A DNA stretch of 64,000 bases, from positions 682,501-746,500 of the forward strand of contig WFMF01000042.1 in assembly GCA_011033025.1 (NCBI GenBank), in the 5' to 3' direction. The notes under the pieces were generated by a model. That model saw only the letters and a program-made list of their open reading frames with translations, ran no database searches and was not told the DNA's origin. Made by a program: the position numbers and the translations under genes. Positions 41,248-53,124 of this stretch are shown here, in pieces (within the stretch, counting starts at the first letter, position 1; each line of letters opens with the position of its first letter). Origin of the DNA: Beroe forskalii (Eukaryota > Ctenophora > Nuda > Beroida > Beroidae).

Positions 41248-42564
41248 ACATCATGAGAAAATTTGAAAACCCTGTTTTCCCATGCTACTGGCCAATTTGT
41301 TTGAGAAGGCACAAAAAATTCTTGCACAAAATTTAAATGACAATAATTATCTACAAAAGTGTTATTTAAGCCTTACTATGGGATGATTCTGAGCAGGAGG
41401 GTCTCAAGAGCGACTGCAGTAAGTAGCATCACTAACTTATCCAGTGGTGACCCAATGGAACCTAAAACGTGTTTGAAATCGTCAATTTTAGGATAATGTC
41501 ACTTTCATAAAACTGCGATTTTGGGTAATTGTTAATCCAAAATTCTGCATACCAATGAATGGAAGTGGTCCAAAGACATGAGTTATGTTTAATGGGGTCC
41601 CTGCCATCAAATCAGAGTGTTCAGACCACCTAGGTCCTGTTCTAAGACAGTAAGACTTTCTTAAGGCCTGGTGTAGCAAAAAAACACACACCTTTTTCCA
41701 GAAATTTGGCGTGATTTTATCTCTAAAATCCAAGTATTTTCTTGATAATCAACAAAAAATGCATGGAGAGGTCTTCATAAGTGTCTCAGCTAACGAATTT
41801 CATGAATAAACCTAGATGGCAACAGATGGGAATGCTCCTGTATGCAATTTTCCAATCATATGTCAGGAAGTCAATCTTTGAATTTGTGCAAGATTTTTTT
41901 GTACCTTCTCGGACTAATTGGCCGGTAGCATGGGAAAACAGGGTTTTCGAATTTTCTCATGATGTTATTCTGAATCAGCAGACTTTTTAGGTCCAGAATA
42001 AGCACATCTGAGCTCTAACATGATCTCGATTTGCCCACAAGAATACATTGAAATAATTCCAGATAAATAGTCATCACCCGTTAATTCAGCAATTTTAAAT
42101 CCAGATAATCAGGGCATTCTATGTGAAGCTTGCGTTGTTTTTGAATGATTAAAAAGTATGACATTATTGAAGGCTCATTCGTAATTATACATAAGATGTG
42201 CAATTATTACTTCATAACTACGGGGGTTTCGTTAATCGAGTTTGTAGTTTCACTGCACCATCTTCATGTAGGAAAAATAAATAATTAATTAAGTAATTAA
42301 GAGAAAAAACATTTACGAAAGTGATTAACAATAACTGCGCAAGAATATACTCAAACCAAAACGCAATATACTTCTCAATACAAATAACAGATGAAAATTC
42401 AAAAGGTATAGTTGGGCGAAAGGTCTCGAGAAAACATTTTATATTTCCGATCTTGCCACTTTAACTTTCTAACATTTACCTTGCAAAATTTTCAAGTTAT
42501 ATAGAATTACATACCGATCACATACATAAAATATCCTATCTGGCCTCTGCCGCGTTGAAAAAAC

Positions 42565-42620
42565 GATTCCTTTGCGTCATCAACACACCATTCTAATCCC
42601 TGATAATGACGTCACTCTCA
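42565..42620. repeat. 43-bp CRE-pair module
   Basis: TTGCGTCA at 42572 and TGACGTCA at 42607, 35 bp apart, with an inverted-orientation spacer (CAACACACCATTCTAATCCC then TGATAA). CGTTGAAAAAACG precedes it. Confidence 0.65.
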
Positions 42621-44357
42621 ACACAGAGTATTCTGTGTATCTATACTTCTCAGAATTACCAGAGTATACTGACTTACTGAATACTCTATGCTATCTCCTG
42701 AGGCTGGTGGCGCGTACTTGTTAACTACTTAATCACTTAATTAAGTGATTACCTGATTCCTATATATCCGATGTTTTGTTACCTGTTATAAGGGTAGATA
42801 GGACGGTTATGTGTAAAAACACGCGGTATTCCGTTAACAATTACCCACTTATAGCCACTTTTAGCCACTTAAAGCCATGTAAATTGCGGCACTATATCAA
42901 CTACCTACTGTCTGGACTCTGGCTGTGGCTCTCTCATATCTATTTTTGGAAAGTTATCGAATATTTGAGAAAAATATAGTATTTAAAATATCGTAATGCT
43001 GTAATGCTAGGTATAAATGAGAACACGGTATTTTGTGATATAAAAGTGGGGAAATATGATTGCTTCTTTCCCAGTAATGAAATGGTTTACAATTTCCGTG
43101 TCCGTTTTTTGAGACCTTTTTCCTGTGCAGTTAAACGGATTTCCAGTGCATTTTAACATATTTCCAGGAAAGAACGTGGAATACCGAGACCAGTTGATGC
43201 TGAGCAACCAGTGGTTGACCATGACCTTATAGCACACTTTTAATAAGAACTGCATCACGTAATGGTGCGCTTTTAAAGATGTGCGGTGTGTGCTCAATTA
43301 TTTAGTGCGAGTTTTAATGATTGAACAATACATAAGGAATGCGCACTTAATCCCTTGCATCCCCGCTTCTTGGCTGAAGAAACGTGGCCCCCTGAAACCC
43401 AGTGAATCAAAGACTGTACACGTTCCTGCATATTGGATCTTTCGTGCTATTTATCGAAACTGTTTTCCTTTGAGAAGCCCTAATTCTATTAAACCCCAGG
43501 GCTCTAAAACCTGGTCTTCAATCAATCGTCCTATGAAAAACTTCAATAAACAAAGAAAATCAAAGCATACAATATAGAAATGTTTGAGGAATATTTCGGA
43601 TGAAGGAAACTCGGAATGATAAGAAATTATCTATACCACATAGCTCATACATGCAGCAGATGATTTTGATGAAGGAGCACATGTATATATTATCCACGAA
43701 GTCAAAACAATGACCGGATTTTATAAGTATAGCGGCCATATTATAACGAACTGTAGCTACACTTAAATATGGATTGCTTCTGATGTCACAAAATTGCTTA
43801 TAAATGAATGAAAATCACCAAAATTCAGCCAAATATAGGTTTTCGTGTGACGTCATACCCCAATTATAATATGATAAGGGTTGTATGTGCTGCGAGCTAT
43901 AGTGAATGCGGTGGTCAAGATAATATAACGATATACAATGGTTTGAAAAGGAAAACTAATGTGAAATCGGAATGCCGAATTTTGGGTCGTGTGGAATAAA
44001 TTCTGTTGCTTCGCAGACGAAACCTAAAAATATACCTACACATCAAAGGGAAAAGCAAATAAAGAGAACTTATTATTTTCGCTGAACCGTCGGGGGATGG
44101 AAGAGTAAAATAATGAAGAACAAAACAATAAAACTTCCGTTTATATCCAATGGTTGTCGAGAAAACATGAAGGTCAAAGACACAGTTATTGTAAAACATG
44201 AAGGTCAAAGACAAAGTTATGTATTGTTATTGATATAAAAACTCACATAGCTACACTAATGCAAAAGAAATGTAAAAGTGGGTGAACGAGATAAGATATA
44301 TCCGATACCGTTCCGATCGTTTAAATGAAATAAATATACGGCATGGCACAAGCAATA

Positions 44358-44430
44358 AAATAGGCGGTGTGTCGTCATCAGTATTCTCATTTTAAGCCCT
44401 GATAATGACGTCATATACTCTCATAACCTC
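44358..44430. repeat. 43-bp CRE-pair module
   Basis: TGTCGTCA at 44370 and TGACGTCA at 44406, 36 bp apart, in inverted orientation (CATTTTAAGCCCTGATAATG). AATAGGCGG precedes and CCTCCTATAT follows, i.e. the outer inverted arms are partly kept. Confidence 0.6.
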
Positions 44431-45337
44431 CTATATATGATCAGAGACAAGCATTGCCTTAGTGAACTACAGCGCAATGCACTACTCACTACAGAGCAAT
44501 TTATATAGGTCAAACCAAACAAGCAAACGTATAATGTAAAATAGGTACATATACAAACGGGTACGTCATCCATATTATCATTTATCTGTCTGTATGTGTC
44601 TGTCTGCAAGTGTCTGTATGGAAGTGTCTGTGTCTGTGTCTGTTTTTTCAAGGCTCTGTATACCGCATATCATGTTCATTGTAAACCGATCGTTTGATAG
44701 ACGGAGGGCTCGATAAGGACGGCAGGACGCGCCAATTTAATGTTCACGCGTCAACTTCCGATATGAATTCTTCCGAAAGTTCACCAAATTATCGAGTACT
44801 CCATCAATCGATTGATCTGCACATATTATATGCGTAATGCGCATGCCCATGTGTGTCTATGACATTTAGATATTTGCTTGTGTCTGTGTCAACGTGTGTC
44901 TGTAATTTGTGTGCCTGTGTCTACATTTCCTAATGTGCCATGAGTTTGTCTCCAGGTTAAGTCTGTCTGTATTATATGAAGTGTGTATGCGCATCATCTC
45001 TAAATGAAGCTTTAGTATCAGGAATTGAGTTTGAAATATAACAACATACGACTTATGTAATTGAGAATATGAATTGTTAGCATTTAAACTTGAAAATGTA
45101 CCCAATTTGACTACAGTAACAGTTTCAAAACTCTAGAACTCATTCATATTGAAGCATAATAATAATAAAAACCGTTAACTTGAAATAATCCTAAACTGTT
45201 TGAAAAAACGCTAAAACCCCACCAACTTCCGGTGATAATAACATTTCAAACGATAAAGAAACCAGGTCTCTGTTAAATATAACCCATATCTCCACTGTGC
45301 TATATGCCCGCCGCGCGCTCCATCACTACACTTCTGC

Positions 45338-45386
45338 TGATGACGTCATTATCACAGCTTAACATGGGGAGTTAGTGACGTCATCC
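45338..45386. repeat. 43-bp CRE-pair module
   Basis: TGACGTCA at 45341 and 45376, exactly 35 bp apart; spacer TTATCACAGCTTAACATGGG then GAGTTAG. Confidence 0.75.
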
Positions 45387-45477
45387 TGCTTAGTTTGAGT
45401 GCGTGCTATGCAGTAGTATCCCTCTTCTTCATGACTAGAAGTAGTATATACCTGTATGTAATAGCGGGCAGCATGCA

Positions 45478-45540
45478 AATAGGCGGGTAGGATGACGTCA
45501 TTATCATAGCTTAACATGGTGTGTTGATGAGGTTTTACCG
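45478..45540. repeat. 43-bp module with outer arm
   Basis: AATAGGCGGGTAGGA precedes TGACGTCA at 45493. The partner position 35 bp on is the degenerate TGAGGTTT at 45528. The spacer TTATCATAGCTTAACATGGT is conserved. Confidence 0.6.
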
Positions 45541-45694
45541 CGTGTTTTCACAGGAGTAGAGTATGTAATAAGTAGCAGTAAAAAGCAGTCGTGGTAATGC
45601 CCTGAAAGCCATTATTTGTGATGTCATTCAATATATAGTAAAGTAGTAAGAGTTATGATAGTCTGATATATAGCAGTCGTTTGCGCGAAAAACG

Positions 45695-45745
45695 GAGTAA
45701 TACGTCAGAAACGCCCTACTTTGACTCCTCATAATGACGTCATAT
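45695..45745. repeat. 43-bp CRE-pair module
   Basis: ATACGTCA at 45700 and TGACGTCA at 45735, again 35 bp apart, in inverted orientation with GAAACGCCCTACTTTGACTC as spacer. Confidence 0.6.
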
Positions 45746-45889
45746 GCGAGCACCTGTTGTTTGATCGCGGAGTAGAAAGTCGTGTGTCTTGGGGGAAGTG
45801 CGGAGGAAGGGGATTTGATACATTGGACTCCAGCAAAGTATCGTAAGAGAGTTGTAGTCTTTGCCTAGCATACAGTATGCCCAGGGGAG

Positions 45890-45965
45890 GATAGTAGGCG
45901 GATAGGATGACGTCATTATCATAGTGCAATGTAGTGAGTTGATGACGTTGAAACGCCTATGATTC
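45890..45965. repeat. 43-bp module with both outer arms
   Basis: TAGGCGGATAGGA, then TGACGTCA at 45908, TGACGTTG at 45943 (35 bp), then AAACGCCTATGATTCGCGCG. The outer arms TAGGCG and CGCCTA form an inverted repeat around the module, so this copy looks like the most complete unit, about 70 bp. CGCGCGGGGTTTGATATAAA follows. Confidence 0.65.
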
Positions 45966-46023
45966 GCGCGCGGGGTTTGATATAAAATACTCTCATCAGG
46001 AGAAACAATGCACTTGAAGCAGG

Positions 46024-46110
46024 TCGTATGACGTCACAAATTTGCTATGCCAAACCCTGGTGATGACGTCATCAATTCAGCATTATAAACACTGGTAATG
46101 ATGTCATTTA
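46024..46110. repeat. 43-bp module, triple
   Basis: TGACGTCA at 46029 and 46064, and TGATGTCA at 46099: three sites with two 35-bp steps, in the orientation with CAAACCCTGGTGATGACG. Confidence 0.7.
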
Positions 46111-46239
46111 ACTTCCTAACTTCTTAACCCTATCTTTGTACGTCATTTTCTGTGTTTGGCGGACAGTCTTTTGGAGATCATTGTTTGGGAACTCCCAAGA
46201 TATGTTGATAACTGTTGTCATGGGGAACTGTGTCTGGGT

Positions 46240-46860
46240 AAACTGCTTTCAAAGTAAAATGTTGTCTGAGTGGACTGGTGTCAACGTAAAATGGTGTCAA
46301 GGTGAAACTTGGTGTCAGTGTTAATAAATGATGCCAGTGTTGTATCATACGTGGTCTCGAAGTAAACTTGTGTTTAAAGGTAAACTGGTGTCAGCCGTAA
46401 GGATAAGGTAGTGTCCAGCTATTCTGACGTCCTGCCAAACTGGTTTCAGGGTAAAGTGATGACTTGGTATCAAGTTAAAATGATTTCTGATGTTATGGTG
46501 TCAAGGTTTACCTGGTGTCAGGGCAAACATGGTGTCAGGACAAACTGGTGTCAGGACAAACTAGTTAAAGACAAAATGGTGTCAGGACAAAATGGTGTCA
46601 GGACAAACTGGTGTCTAGACAAACTGGTGTCATGACAAACTGGTGTCTAGACAAACTGGTGTCAGGACAAACTGGTGCAGGACAAACTGATGTCAGTACA
46701 AACTGATGTCAGTACAAACTGGTGTCAGGACAAACTGGTGTCAGGACAAACTGGTGTTAGGACAGACTGGTGTCTGGACACACTGGTGTCAGGACAGACT
46801 GGTCACTGGTGTCAGAACAAACTGGTGTCAGAACAAACCTCGAATGAAATGACCGGGTAA
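46240..46860. repeat. GGTGTCAGGACAAACT minisatellite
   Basis: More than 25 units of about 16 bp (CTGGTGTCAGGACAAA), the most regular between 46520 and 46830. Diverged leading units read GGTGTCAACGTAAAAT. Frames such as 46411-46635 and 46675-46860 only read the repeat. The same family, inverted, lies at 17500-17830. Confidence 0.85.
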
Positions 46861-46959
46861 ACACTCCGCTCAAAGCTATCGCTGCACTTGGAAAGCGCTT
46901 TATTCCCGTCCGCTCTGCCTCCTGCACAATGTTCAAATATTAAAAAGTTAAAATTTACA

Positions 46960-47015
46960 AATCATTGTGACGTCATTATCAGGGTTTAAAATGGTGAATT
47001 GATGGCGTCACATCG
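46960..47015. repeat. 43-bp CRE-pair module
   Basis: TGACGTCA at 46968 and TGGCGTCA at 47003, 35 bp apart, with spacer TTATCAGGGTTTAAAATGGT then GAATTGA, nearly identical to the 3.6 kb spacer. Confidence 0.7.
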
Positions 47016-47560
47016 CCCATTATTCTGTACGTGAAGCACGATTAGAATATTACTGCGATTACCCAACATTAGTAAAGTAGATGACTTATTGTATTATAAC
47101 TGTGCCGCGTAGATTTGACAGTTAATTTGAATAATTTTGAATATCCGACATTAGGTTCTAGGTCATTTGACCTAAATGGACATTTGGTCTAACGCTTACA
47201 AACTCACGCAATTTTGAATTTATCGCTCTCCCCTGACCCTACACAAGTGTTAGGCTAAATTTCCAGTTTGACGAAATGACCGAATAACCACATAACGGAC
47301 ATTGGGATTCCCTTGTACTGTCAATTATAGTTTTAGAAGGAAGTAATCGCTTAATAATAATATAATCAGTAATTACTAATTAGTCTTCAGCTGATAATGA
47401 AGTAATGATTCCTTATACCTACACATTTTCAAGCGAACGAGTTGGTTTTTAAAGTGGGCTGTTATAATAATAATAAATCATATTCTATTCTCATAGTTTT
47501 ACGAAAAAGTTTTGATTACAGATTCTGATTTAATGAAATTTGTAGGCTAATAAAACTTAC

Positions 47561-47617
47561 CGGCATTGTGTCCGTTTATTGATCCGGTTTCTTGGGTGCT
47601 CTCCAGAAGGACCTCTC
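47561..47617 (-). CDS. Probable upstream exon of the RhoGEF gene
   Basis: On the minus strand the acceptor TAATTTCAG precedes GAGAGGTCC, and the exon ends GCCG|GTAAGT. In the only fully open phase it reads EVLLESTQETGSINGHNA and ends in phase 1, which is the phase needed by the large exon starting at 38077 (G + GC gives Gly, then MKIRNPG). The intron would be 9.5 kb. This is inferred from splice signals and phase only. Confidence 0.5.
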
Positions 47618-47887
47618 CTGAAATTACCTTGTCAAATAACCTTGTCAATTGACCGTCAATTGACGTGTGTAGTTTGCAGACCTTAAAGATCAGTCGCAGA
47701 TTTAAAACATGATCTAAACGAAGAAAAAAGTATTAGAGTATAAAAAAGGTATGACCAAGACATTTTGTCTTGCAAATGAAACAACAAAAAAAAACTAGAT
47801 GAATTCGTAAGTTTAGATGAAAATAAAGAAACAAAGAAAAAACAAAGAAAAACACAGAAAATAAAGAAACAAAGAATGAAAAATTAC

Positions 47888-47975
47888 CTGATTTTCAAAG
47901 TCTTTGCGGTACGCTAGCAGTCGTTTCTTGAGAAGGGAGAGGCGCTTCTTATCGATAACAATGGTGGTCAATAAT
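47888..47975 (-). CDS. Possible coding exon, KKRLSLLKKRLLAYRKDF segment
   Basis: The minus strand reads VIDKKRLSLLKKRLLAYRKDFENQ, ending CAG|GTAATT, with an acceptor TTCTATTAG upstream that is present twice in tandem (47977 and 47999). The amphipathic Lys/Leu pattern looks coding. It ends in phase 0 and does not join directly to exon 47617-47561 in an open frame, so either another exon intervenes or it belongs to another gene. Confidence 0.4.
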
Positions 47976-48439
47976 ATCTAATAGAAGTTAACAATATCTA
48001 ATAGAAGTTAACAATATCAGTATTTGAATCGACAATTACCAAACCACAGTACAGAAGTGTTACACTCGTGAGGGTAAGGGGAATAAAGGGAAAGGGAAAC
48101 ATGCATTGAGTTTCCTATAATAGGGAAACAATTTCAATGGGAACGGAAGTATTTCCAAAGGATTCATTGGGATTAGAGAAATACATCAAACTGAGAAGCA
48201 ATCGAAACCTTGATTGATTAGAGGATTCGGTAGTAACTACACTAGTAAAAACGAGCTTAAACCATACCATTTGAATCAATGGAAGAACATCAAAATACAT
48301 GAAAGTGAAATACTTAACCTTTTGGGGAAGGGACTCAAATGAGAGTGATTTTGATTAAAACACCTGTAGTAGGCAAGGAAGCAGGATATATTATGTACAT
48401 ATTATGAGCTGTTCATGTTATAAGCCCGAATTGATCACC

Positions 48440-48530
48440 ATTCTGGTTTAGAGTGACATGGTTTGATGACATCGTTATTAATATCATAGTTTAGAGTGGT
48501 GAGATGATGACGTCATTATCAAATACTTTA
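48440..48530. repeat. 43-bp CRE-pair module with a 6-bp insertion
   Basis: TGACATCG at 48467 and TGACGTCA at 48508 are 41 bp apart; the spacer carries an extra TTAATA inside an otherwise standard TTATCATAGTTTAGAGTGGT. A trailing partial unit follows to about 48545. Confidence 0.55.
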
Positions 48531-49189
48531 TAGTTTAGAGTGATTTTTTGTTGACATTTAACTCCATTTTTCTATCTACTTCCTAAGTACTGCCGAATGT
48601 TCACAGCACGAGCCAACTGAGCGCAATTATTTAAAACCGCTCATCTAATTTTAATACATAAGCATATAAGTTCAGACAAAATTAATTGAGGTGATCACCT
48701 CAACCAAATGCAACTACTAAATTAATTCATGGAATATGAAGTAGAGCTACGAGCTTCTCTATCTAATGTTCGTGGCAACTGAGAACAAAATGAACGGTGA
48801 CAAATCAAAATGTGACATTAAAGTGCACTAGGTGTCGTAAGGGCTGCACCTATTCACTGCACGTGTAATGAAGAATGCTTTATGAGAATGCTTGAATAAT
48901 GCATGAATCGTACACGAAAATTGTACCTAAGTTACTAAAGTGGGTTGTTAGTTTCATACATAGTAACTTGCTGGGTAACTTGGTCGCCAAGTTTAATAAT
49001 TCATTGTTGCCATACAACTCATACATTACTCAAGGTCAGAATGTAATAATAGGCGGTCTAAATATGACGTCATTTACACCGTGCGCGCTGCCAAATTGTC
49101 GGTTATAACCGCCTTTTTTTGGTGGGCAGGGTATCATTGTATATTTGATGGCTTGTATGTAGGCCCATCACAGATTAATGCACGTGCTA

Positions 49190-49235
49190 ATTGTCATCAA
49201 CTCACCATTCTAAACTATGATAGTAACGTCATTTT
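49190..49235. repeat. 43-bp module, decayed
   Basis: TGTCATCA at 49192 and TAACGTCA at 49224, 32 bp apart, with ACTCACCATTCTAAACTATG between them in inverted orientation. A lone TGACGTCA at 49065 lies between AATAGGCGG and ACCGCCTTTTT arms. Confidence 0.45.
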
Positions 49236-49327
49236 ATAACTGCCAATTTGTTCGTGTGCGTAAAGTAATAACGAAATTAAAAGAATATTTCTGACTTAGG
49301 TATGACGTAATCTAAACCCCGCCCACG

Positions 49328-49415
49328 AGAAATAGGTGGGTAGGATGTCGTCATTATCACATCATGATGTAGTGAGTTGATGACGTTGATCAAGCGTCTA
49401 TTTCTGGCGCGCGGC
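49328..49415. repeat. 43-bp module with both outer arms
   Basis: AATAGGTGGGTAGGA, TGTCGTCA at 49346, TGACGTTG at 49381 (35 bp), then ATCAAGCGTCTATTTCTGGC. The outer arms AATAGGTG and GCGTCTATT are imperfect inverted repeats, as at 45.9 kb, and a CGCGCGG word follows here too. Confidence 0.6.
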
Positions 49416-51080
49416 GTATAGTGTGTTTGCTTGGCACAGAGTGCGATCATTCAGCCGGGTTTTTAATTGCACTGAATTAGCCTAATTAGAAAATTAGAGA
49501 AATATTCGCCTCTAAGACTACTCACGTTTTGAAACCGAAACAAAGTCAAATATCTCTTGTTATCTTTTATTTTATAAATGATAAATCGTGGGGCTACTCC
49601 CGTTTTGAATTCGGAAAATTTAAGGGAAATTCAAAGTATCGAGTGATAGAAATTTATCGTCCAAATTCACACAAAAATCAGACAAATTCACACAAAAATC
49701 AGACAAATTCACATACGAGAGAAATGAATTTTGGTGGACAAAATAATTACCTTAGTACATGAAATTAAGAACTCCGAAAATTAAGAACGCACATTATTAG
49801 GCAACACCAAATTAAGCATTTTTCATAGCTATTTTGCTTATTATTTATCATATCAATTTTTGACGTTACACCAAATTAAGCATTTTTTTGCGGCCTGAGT
49901 GCTTAATTTTCTGCTTACTTAATTTCATGTTATAAGGTACAATGTTTCCGAGGAGTTATTAGCGTCAGCCTGAAGGTACGAAGTATAAAACAGCTTGTAC
50001 GCCTTATCGCGTTATATTTTATAACGAACCCCGAACACGAAAAATAATCGGTTCTCCTTCAACTCGCCCTTACAAACCCTGATAATGACCTCATTCTCAA
50101 CCACATAGGCATATAGTTTCTGCCCGGTACGTTGCCTTTCAACCTTGCTATATAGGCAGCCGTATTCTAAGCAAGGTGATATTTATATTCAAAACATGGT
50201 AGCAAGGAAGCGCCAATATATATTATTTCAAATGAATGTAGAAACTGGAGGCATTGCTGCTGCGAGAAAAGAGAAAATCACTGTGCGTCGCACCCCAACA
50301 GCTATCGAGCGTTCAGATAAAAAACAATGGACTTTATATATACTAATATCACGTGACTGAGAAGACAAATAGATCACGTGATCACCTCTATATTTATACG
50401 CATTTTCTTAGAAAAATAGAGCACGTATAATAGTTACCAACGCTTCGCTCGCTCCAACGACAGCTGAAAGTTTATATTACGTCATTGTGAGGGATTAGAA
50501 TTGGAAGCTGTTGACGTCAAGGTGCTGGTTTATAAAGAGGCACACATACAGTGTAAGTTGTTCCCCAACACACTTAGTACGTTACCCATAACAGGTATGA
50601 TTTCAGGGCGTACCAATGGGCTCGAGACTAGGGTCTAACCATACAACCATATTCTGATACATTTTGATGTGCAAAATACGGTTGTATGTAGATTTTCACA
50701 GTTTGCAAGTAAATTAACCCTTATCAAGTTATTTGCCATGAGCAATTGTTTTCTCAAGAAGTTCAGGGACTTTTTCAGGGTATACATGTAGTCTGCATAC
50801 CCTTGATGGCTACGTCACTCGATGCGTTACCCATAACAGGTATGATTGGGACTGCGTACCCAGGTTTCTCTTCATAGGGCGATGTTGGCATTGGCATCCA
50901 TGAGAGTTTTTAAATTTAGATAATTGTTCCCATTGTTGGATGAGGTGAGAACTAGAGTCTTTTTTATATACAGCTACGGAGTCAGAAATTCAAGGAACTT
51001 TGCTTTGGGTGGGGTTAAAAGAAAAGTCCGAGACTCCCCTGTAAATAGAAAAAAGGTGGTTAAGATGACTCCATTATCAT

Positions 51081-52673
51081 ATATCAAGGAAATAAGTGAA
51101 TGTTGTAGTATATCAAGGAAATAAGTGAATGTTGTAGTATATCAAGGAAATAAGTGAATGTTGTAGTATATCAAGGAAATAAGTGAATGTTGTAGTATAT
51201 CAAGGAAATAAGTGAATGTTGTAGTATATCAAGGAAATAAGTGAATGTTGTAGTATATCAAGGAAATAAGTGAATGTTGTAGTATATCAAGGAAATAAGT
51301 GAATGTTGTAGTATATCAAGGAAATAAGTGAATGTTGTAGTATATCAAGGAAATAAGTGAATGTTGTAGTATATCAAGGAAATAAGTGAATGTTGTAGTA
51401 TACAAGGAAATAAGTGAATGTTGTAGTATATCAAGGAAATAAGTGAATGTTGTAGTATATCAAGGAAATAAGTGAATGTTGTAGTGTTGTAGTATATCAA
51501 GGAAATAAGTGAATGTTGTAGTATATCAAGGAAATAAGTGAATGTTGTAGTATATCAAGGAAATAAGTGAATGTTGTAGTATATCAAGGAAATAAGTGAA
51601 TGTTGTAGTATATCAAGGAAATAAGTGAATGTTGTAGTATATCAAGGAAATAAGTGAATGTTGTAGTATATCAAGGAAATAAGTGAATGTTGTAGTATAT
51701 CAAGGAAATAAGTGAATGTTGTAGTATATCAAGGAAATAAGTGAATGTTGTAGTATATCAAGGAAATAAGTGAATGTTGTAGTATATCAAGGAAATAAGT
51801 GAATGTTGTAGTATATCAAGGAAATAAGTGAATGTTGTAGTATATCAAGGAAATAAGTGAATGTTGTAGTATATCAAGGAAATAAGTGAATGTTGTAGTA
51901 TATCAAGGAAATAAGTGAATGTTGTAGTATATCAAGGAAATAAGTGAATGTTGTAGTATATCAAGGAAATAAGTGAATGTTGTAGTATATCAAGGAAATA
52001 AGTGAATGTTGTAGTATATCAAGGAAATAAGTGAATGTTGTAGTATATCAAGGAAATAAGTGAATGTTGTAGTATATCAAGGAAATAAGTGAATGTTGTA
52101 GTATATCAAGGAAATAAGTGAATGTTGTAGTATATCAAGGAAATAAGTGAATGTTGTAGTATATCAAGGAAATAAGTGAATGTTGTAGTATATCAAGGAA
52201 ATAAGTGAATGTTGTAGTATATCAAGGAAATAAGTGAATGTTGTAGTATATCAAGGAAATAAGTGAATGTTGTAGTATATCAAGGAAATAAGTGAATGTT
52301 GTAGTATATCAAGGAAATGTTGTTGTAGTATATCAAGGAAATAAGTGAATGTTGTAGTATATCAAGGAAATAAGTGAATGTTGTAGTATATCAAGGAAAT
52401 AAGTGAATGTTGTAGTATATCAAGGAAATAAGTGAATGTTGTAGTATATCAAGGAAATAAGTGAATGTTGTAGTATATCAAGGAAATAAGTGAATGTTGT
52501 AGTATATCAAGGAAATAAGTGAATGTTGTAGTATATCAAGGAAATATGAATGTTGTAGTATATCAAGGAAATAAGTGAATGTTGTAGTATATCAAGGAAA
52601 TAAGTGAATGTTGTAGTATATCAAGGAAATAAGTGAATGTTGTAGTATATCAAGGAAATAAGTGAATGTTGTA
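51081..52673. repeat. 29-bp satellite, about 55 units
   Basis: The unit is GTAGTATATCAAGGAAATAA then GTGAATGTT, almost invariant over 1.6 kb with four irregular units (near 51404, 51484, 52312, 52543). The homogeneity points to recent amplification. It stops abruptly at TTGTATTATTTACCGCGTGG and the same satellite resumes at 61507 in the same orientation. Confidence 0.95.
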
Positions 52674-52734
52674 TTATTTACCGCGTGGCCGGATATAGCG
52701 GTTAAGTAAGATGTGTTATTTTTGAGTTTTTTTT

Positions 52735-52965
52735 CATACTTTTGATATTATTTTCACACTTTTGATATTATTTTCACACTTTCGGTATTACTTTCATAGT
52801 TTTTGGTATTATTTTCATAGTTTTTGGTATTATTTTCATAGTTTTTGGTATTATTTTCATAGTTTTGCTATTATTTTCATAGTTTTGCTATTATTTTCAT
52901 AGTATTTCATATTATTTTCATAGTTTTTCTATTATTTTCACAGTATTCAATATTATATTCACACT
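52735..52965. repeat. AT-rich minisatellite
   Basis: About eleven units of roughly 20 bp, TATTATTTTCATAGTTTTTGG, with variants lacking the GG or with CACACTTTTGA. It follows the edge of the 29-bp satellite. Confidence 0.8.
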
Positions 52966-53124
52966 TCTTGTCAAGAGTTCCTCGAGACGGAGCCTCACAT
53001 CAAAGCTTTGATAAACAAGTCGTATTGCTCATCACGTAAAGCCTACCGTCTAAAGACAAAAGTTATATTTATATGCTGAGAGTGAAGAAAATGTTTTCTT
53101 GCGTTTGAAAAACTTGGTAAATAA

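Larger units (their letters stand above)
39590..42083. mobile_element. TA-flanked TIR element, copy 2, split by a LINE-like insertion
   Basis: It has the same termini as copy 1 (TAACGGGTGATGACTA at 39591; inverse ending TCATCACCCGTTA at 42083) but the opposite internal orientation: its 41320-41480 part matches the inverse of 38760-38880. Its left arm is interrupted after AGAATAACAT (39712) and resumes at AACATCATGAG (about 41248), so 1.5 kb was inserted with AACAT duplicated. Confidence 0.8.
42084..47560. other. Long intergenic or intronic stretch rich in 43-bp modules
   Basis: If exon 47561-47617 belongs to the RhoGEF gene, this is its intron. No coding exon was supported. It carries 43-bp modules (42.6, 44.4, 45.3, 45.5, 45.7, 45.9, 46.0 and 47.0 kb), a palindrome TAATCACTTAATTAAGTGATTA near 42727, TGTCTG microsatellites (44578-44645, 44878-44925) and the 46.2-46.9 kb minisatellite. 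Confidence 0.5.
47976..51080. other. No gene supported; 43-bp modules and a direct repeat
   Basis: Between the possible exon and the satellite I see no coding signal. Besides the listed modules there is a decayed copy at 50060-50110, GACGTCA at 50513, a short CACAAAAATCAGACAAATT tandem at 49668-49715, and a direct repeat GTTACCCATAACAGGTATGA at 50582 and 50826. Confidence 0.5.

Noticed and set aside
46411-46860. Plus-strand frames rich in TGVRTNW-type repeats
   Set aside because: They only translate the 16-bp GGTGTCAGGACAAA minisatellite.
51081-52673. A CRISPR array
   Set aside because: Units are contiguous 29-bp satellite with no unique spacers, in a eukaryotic context. The same applies to the arrays at 31.8 and 33.0 kb.
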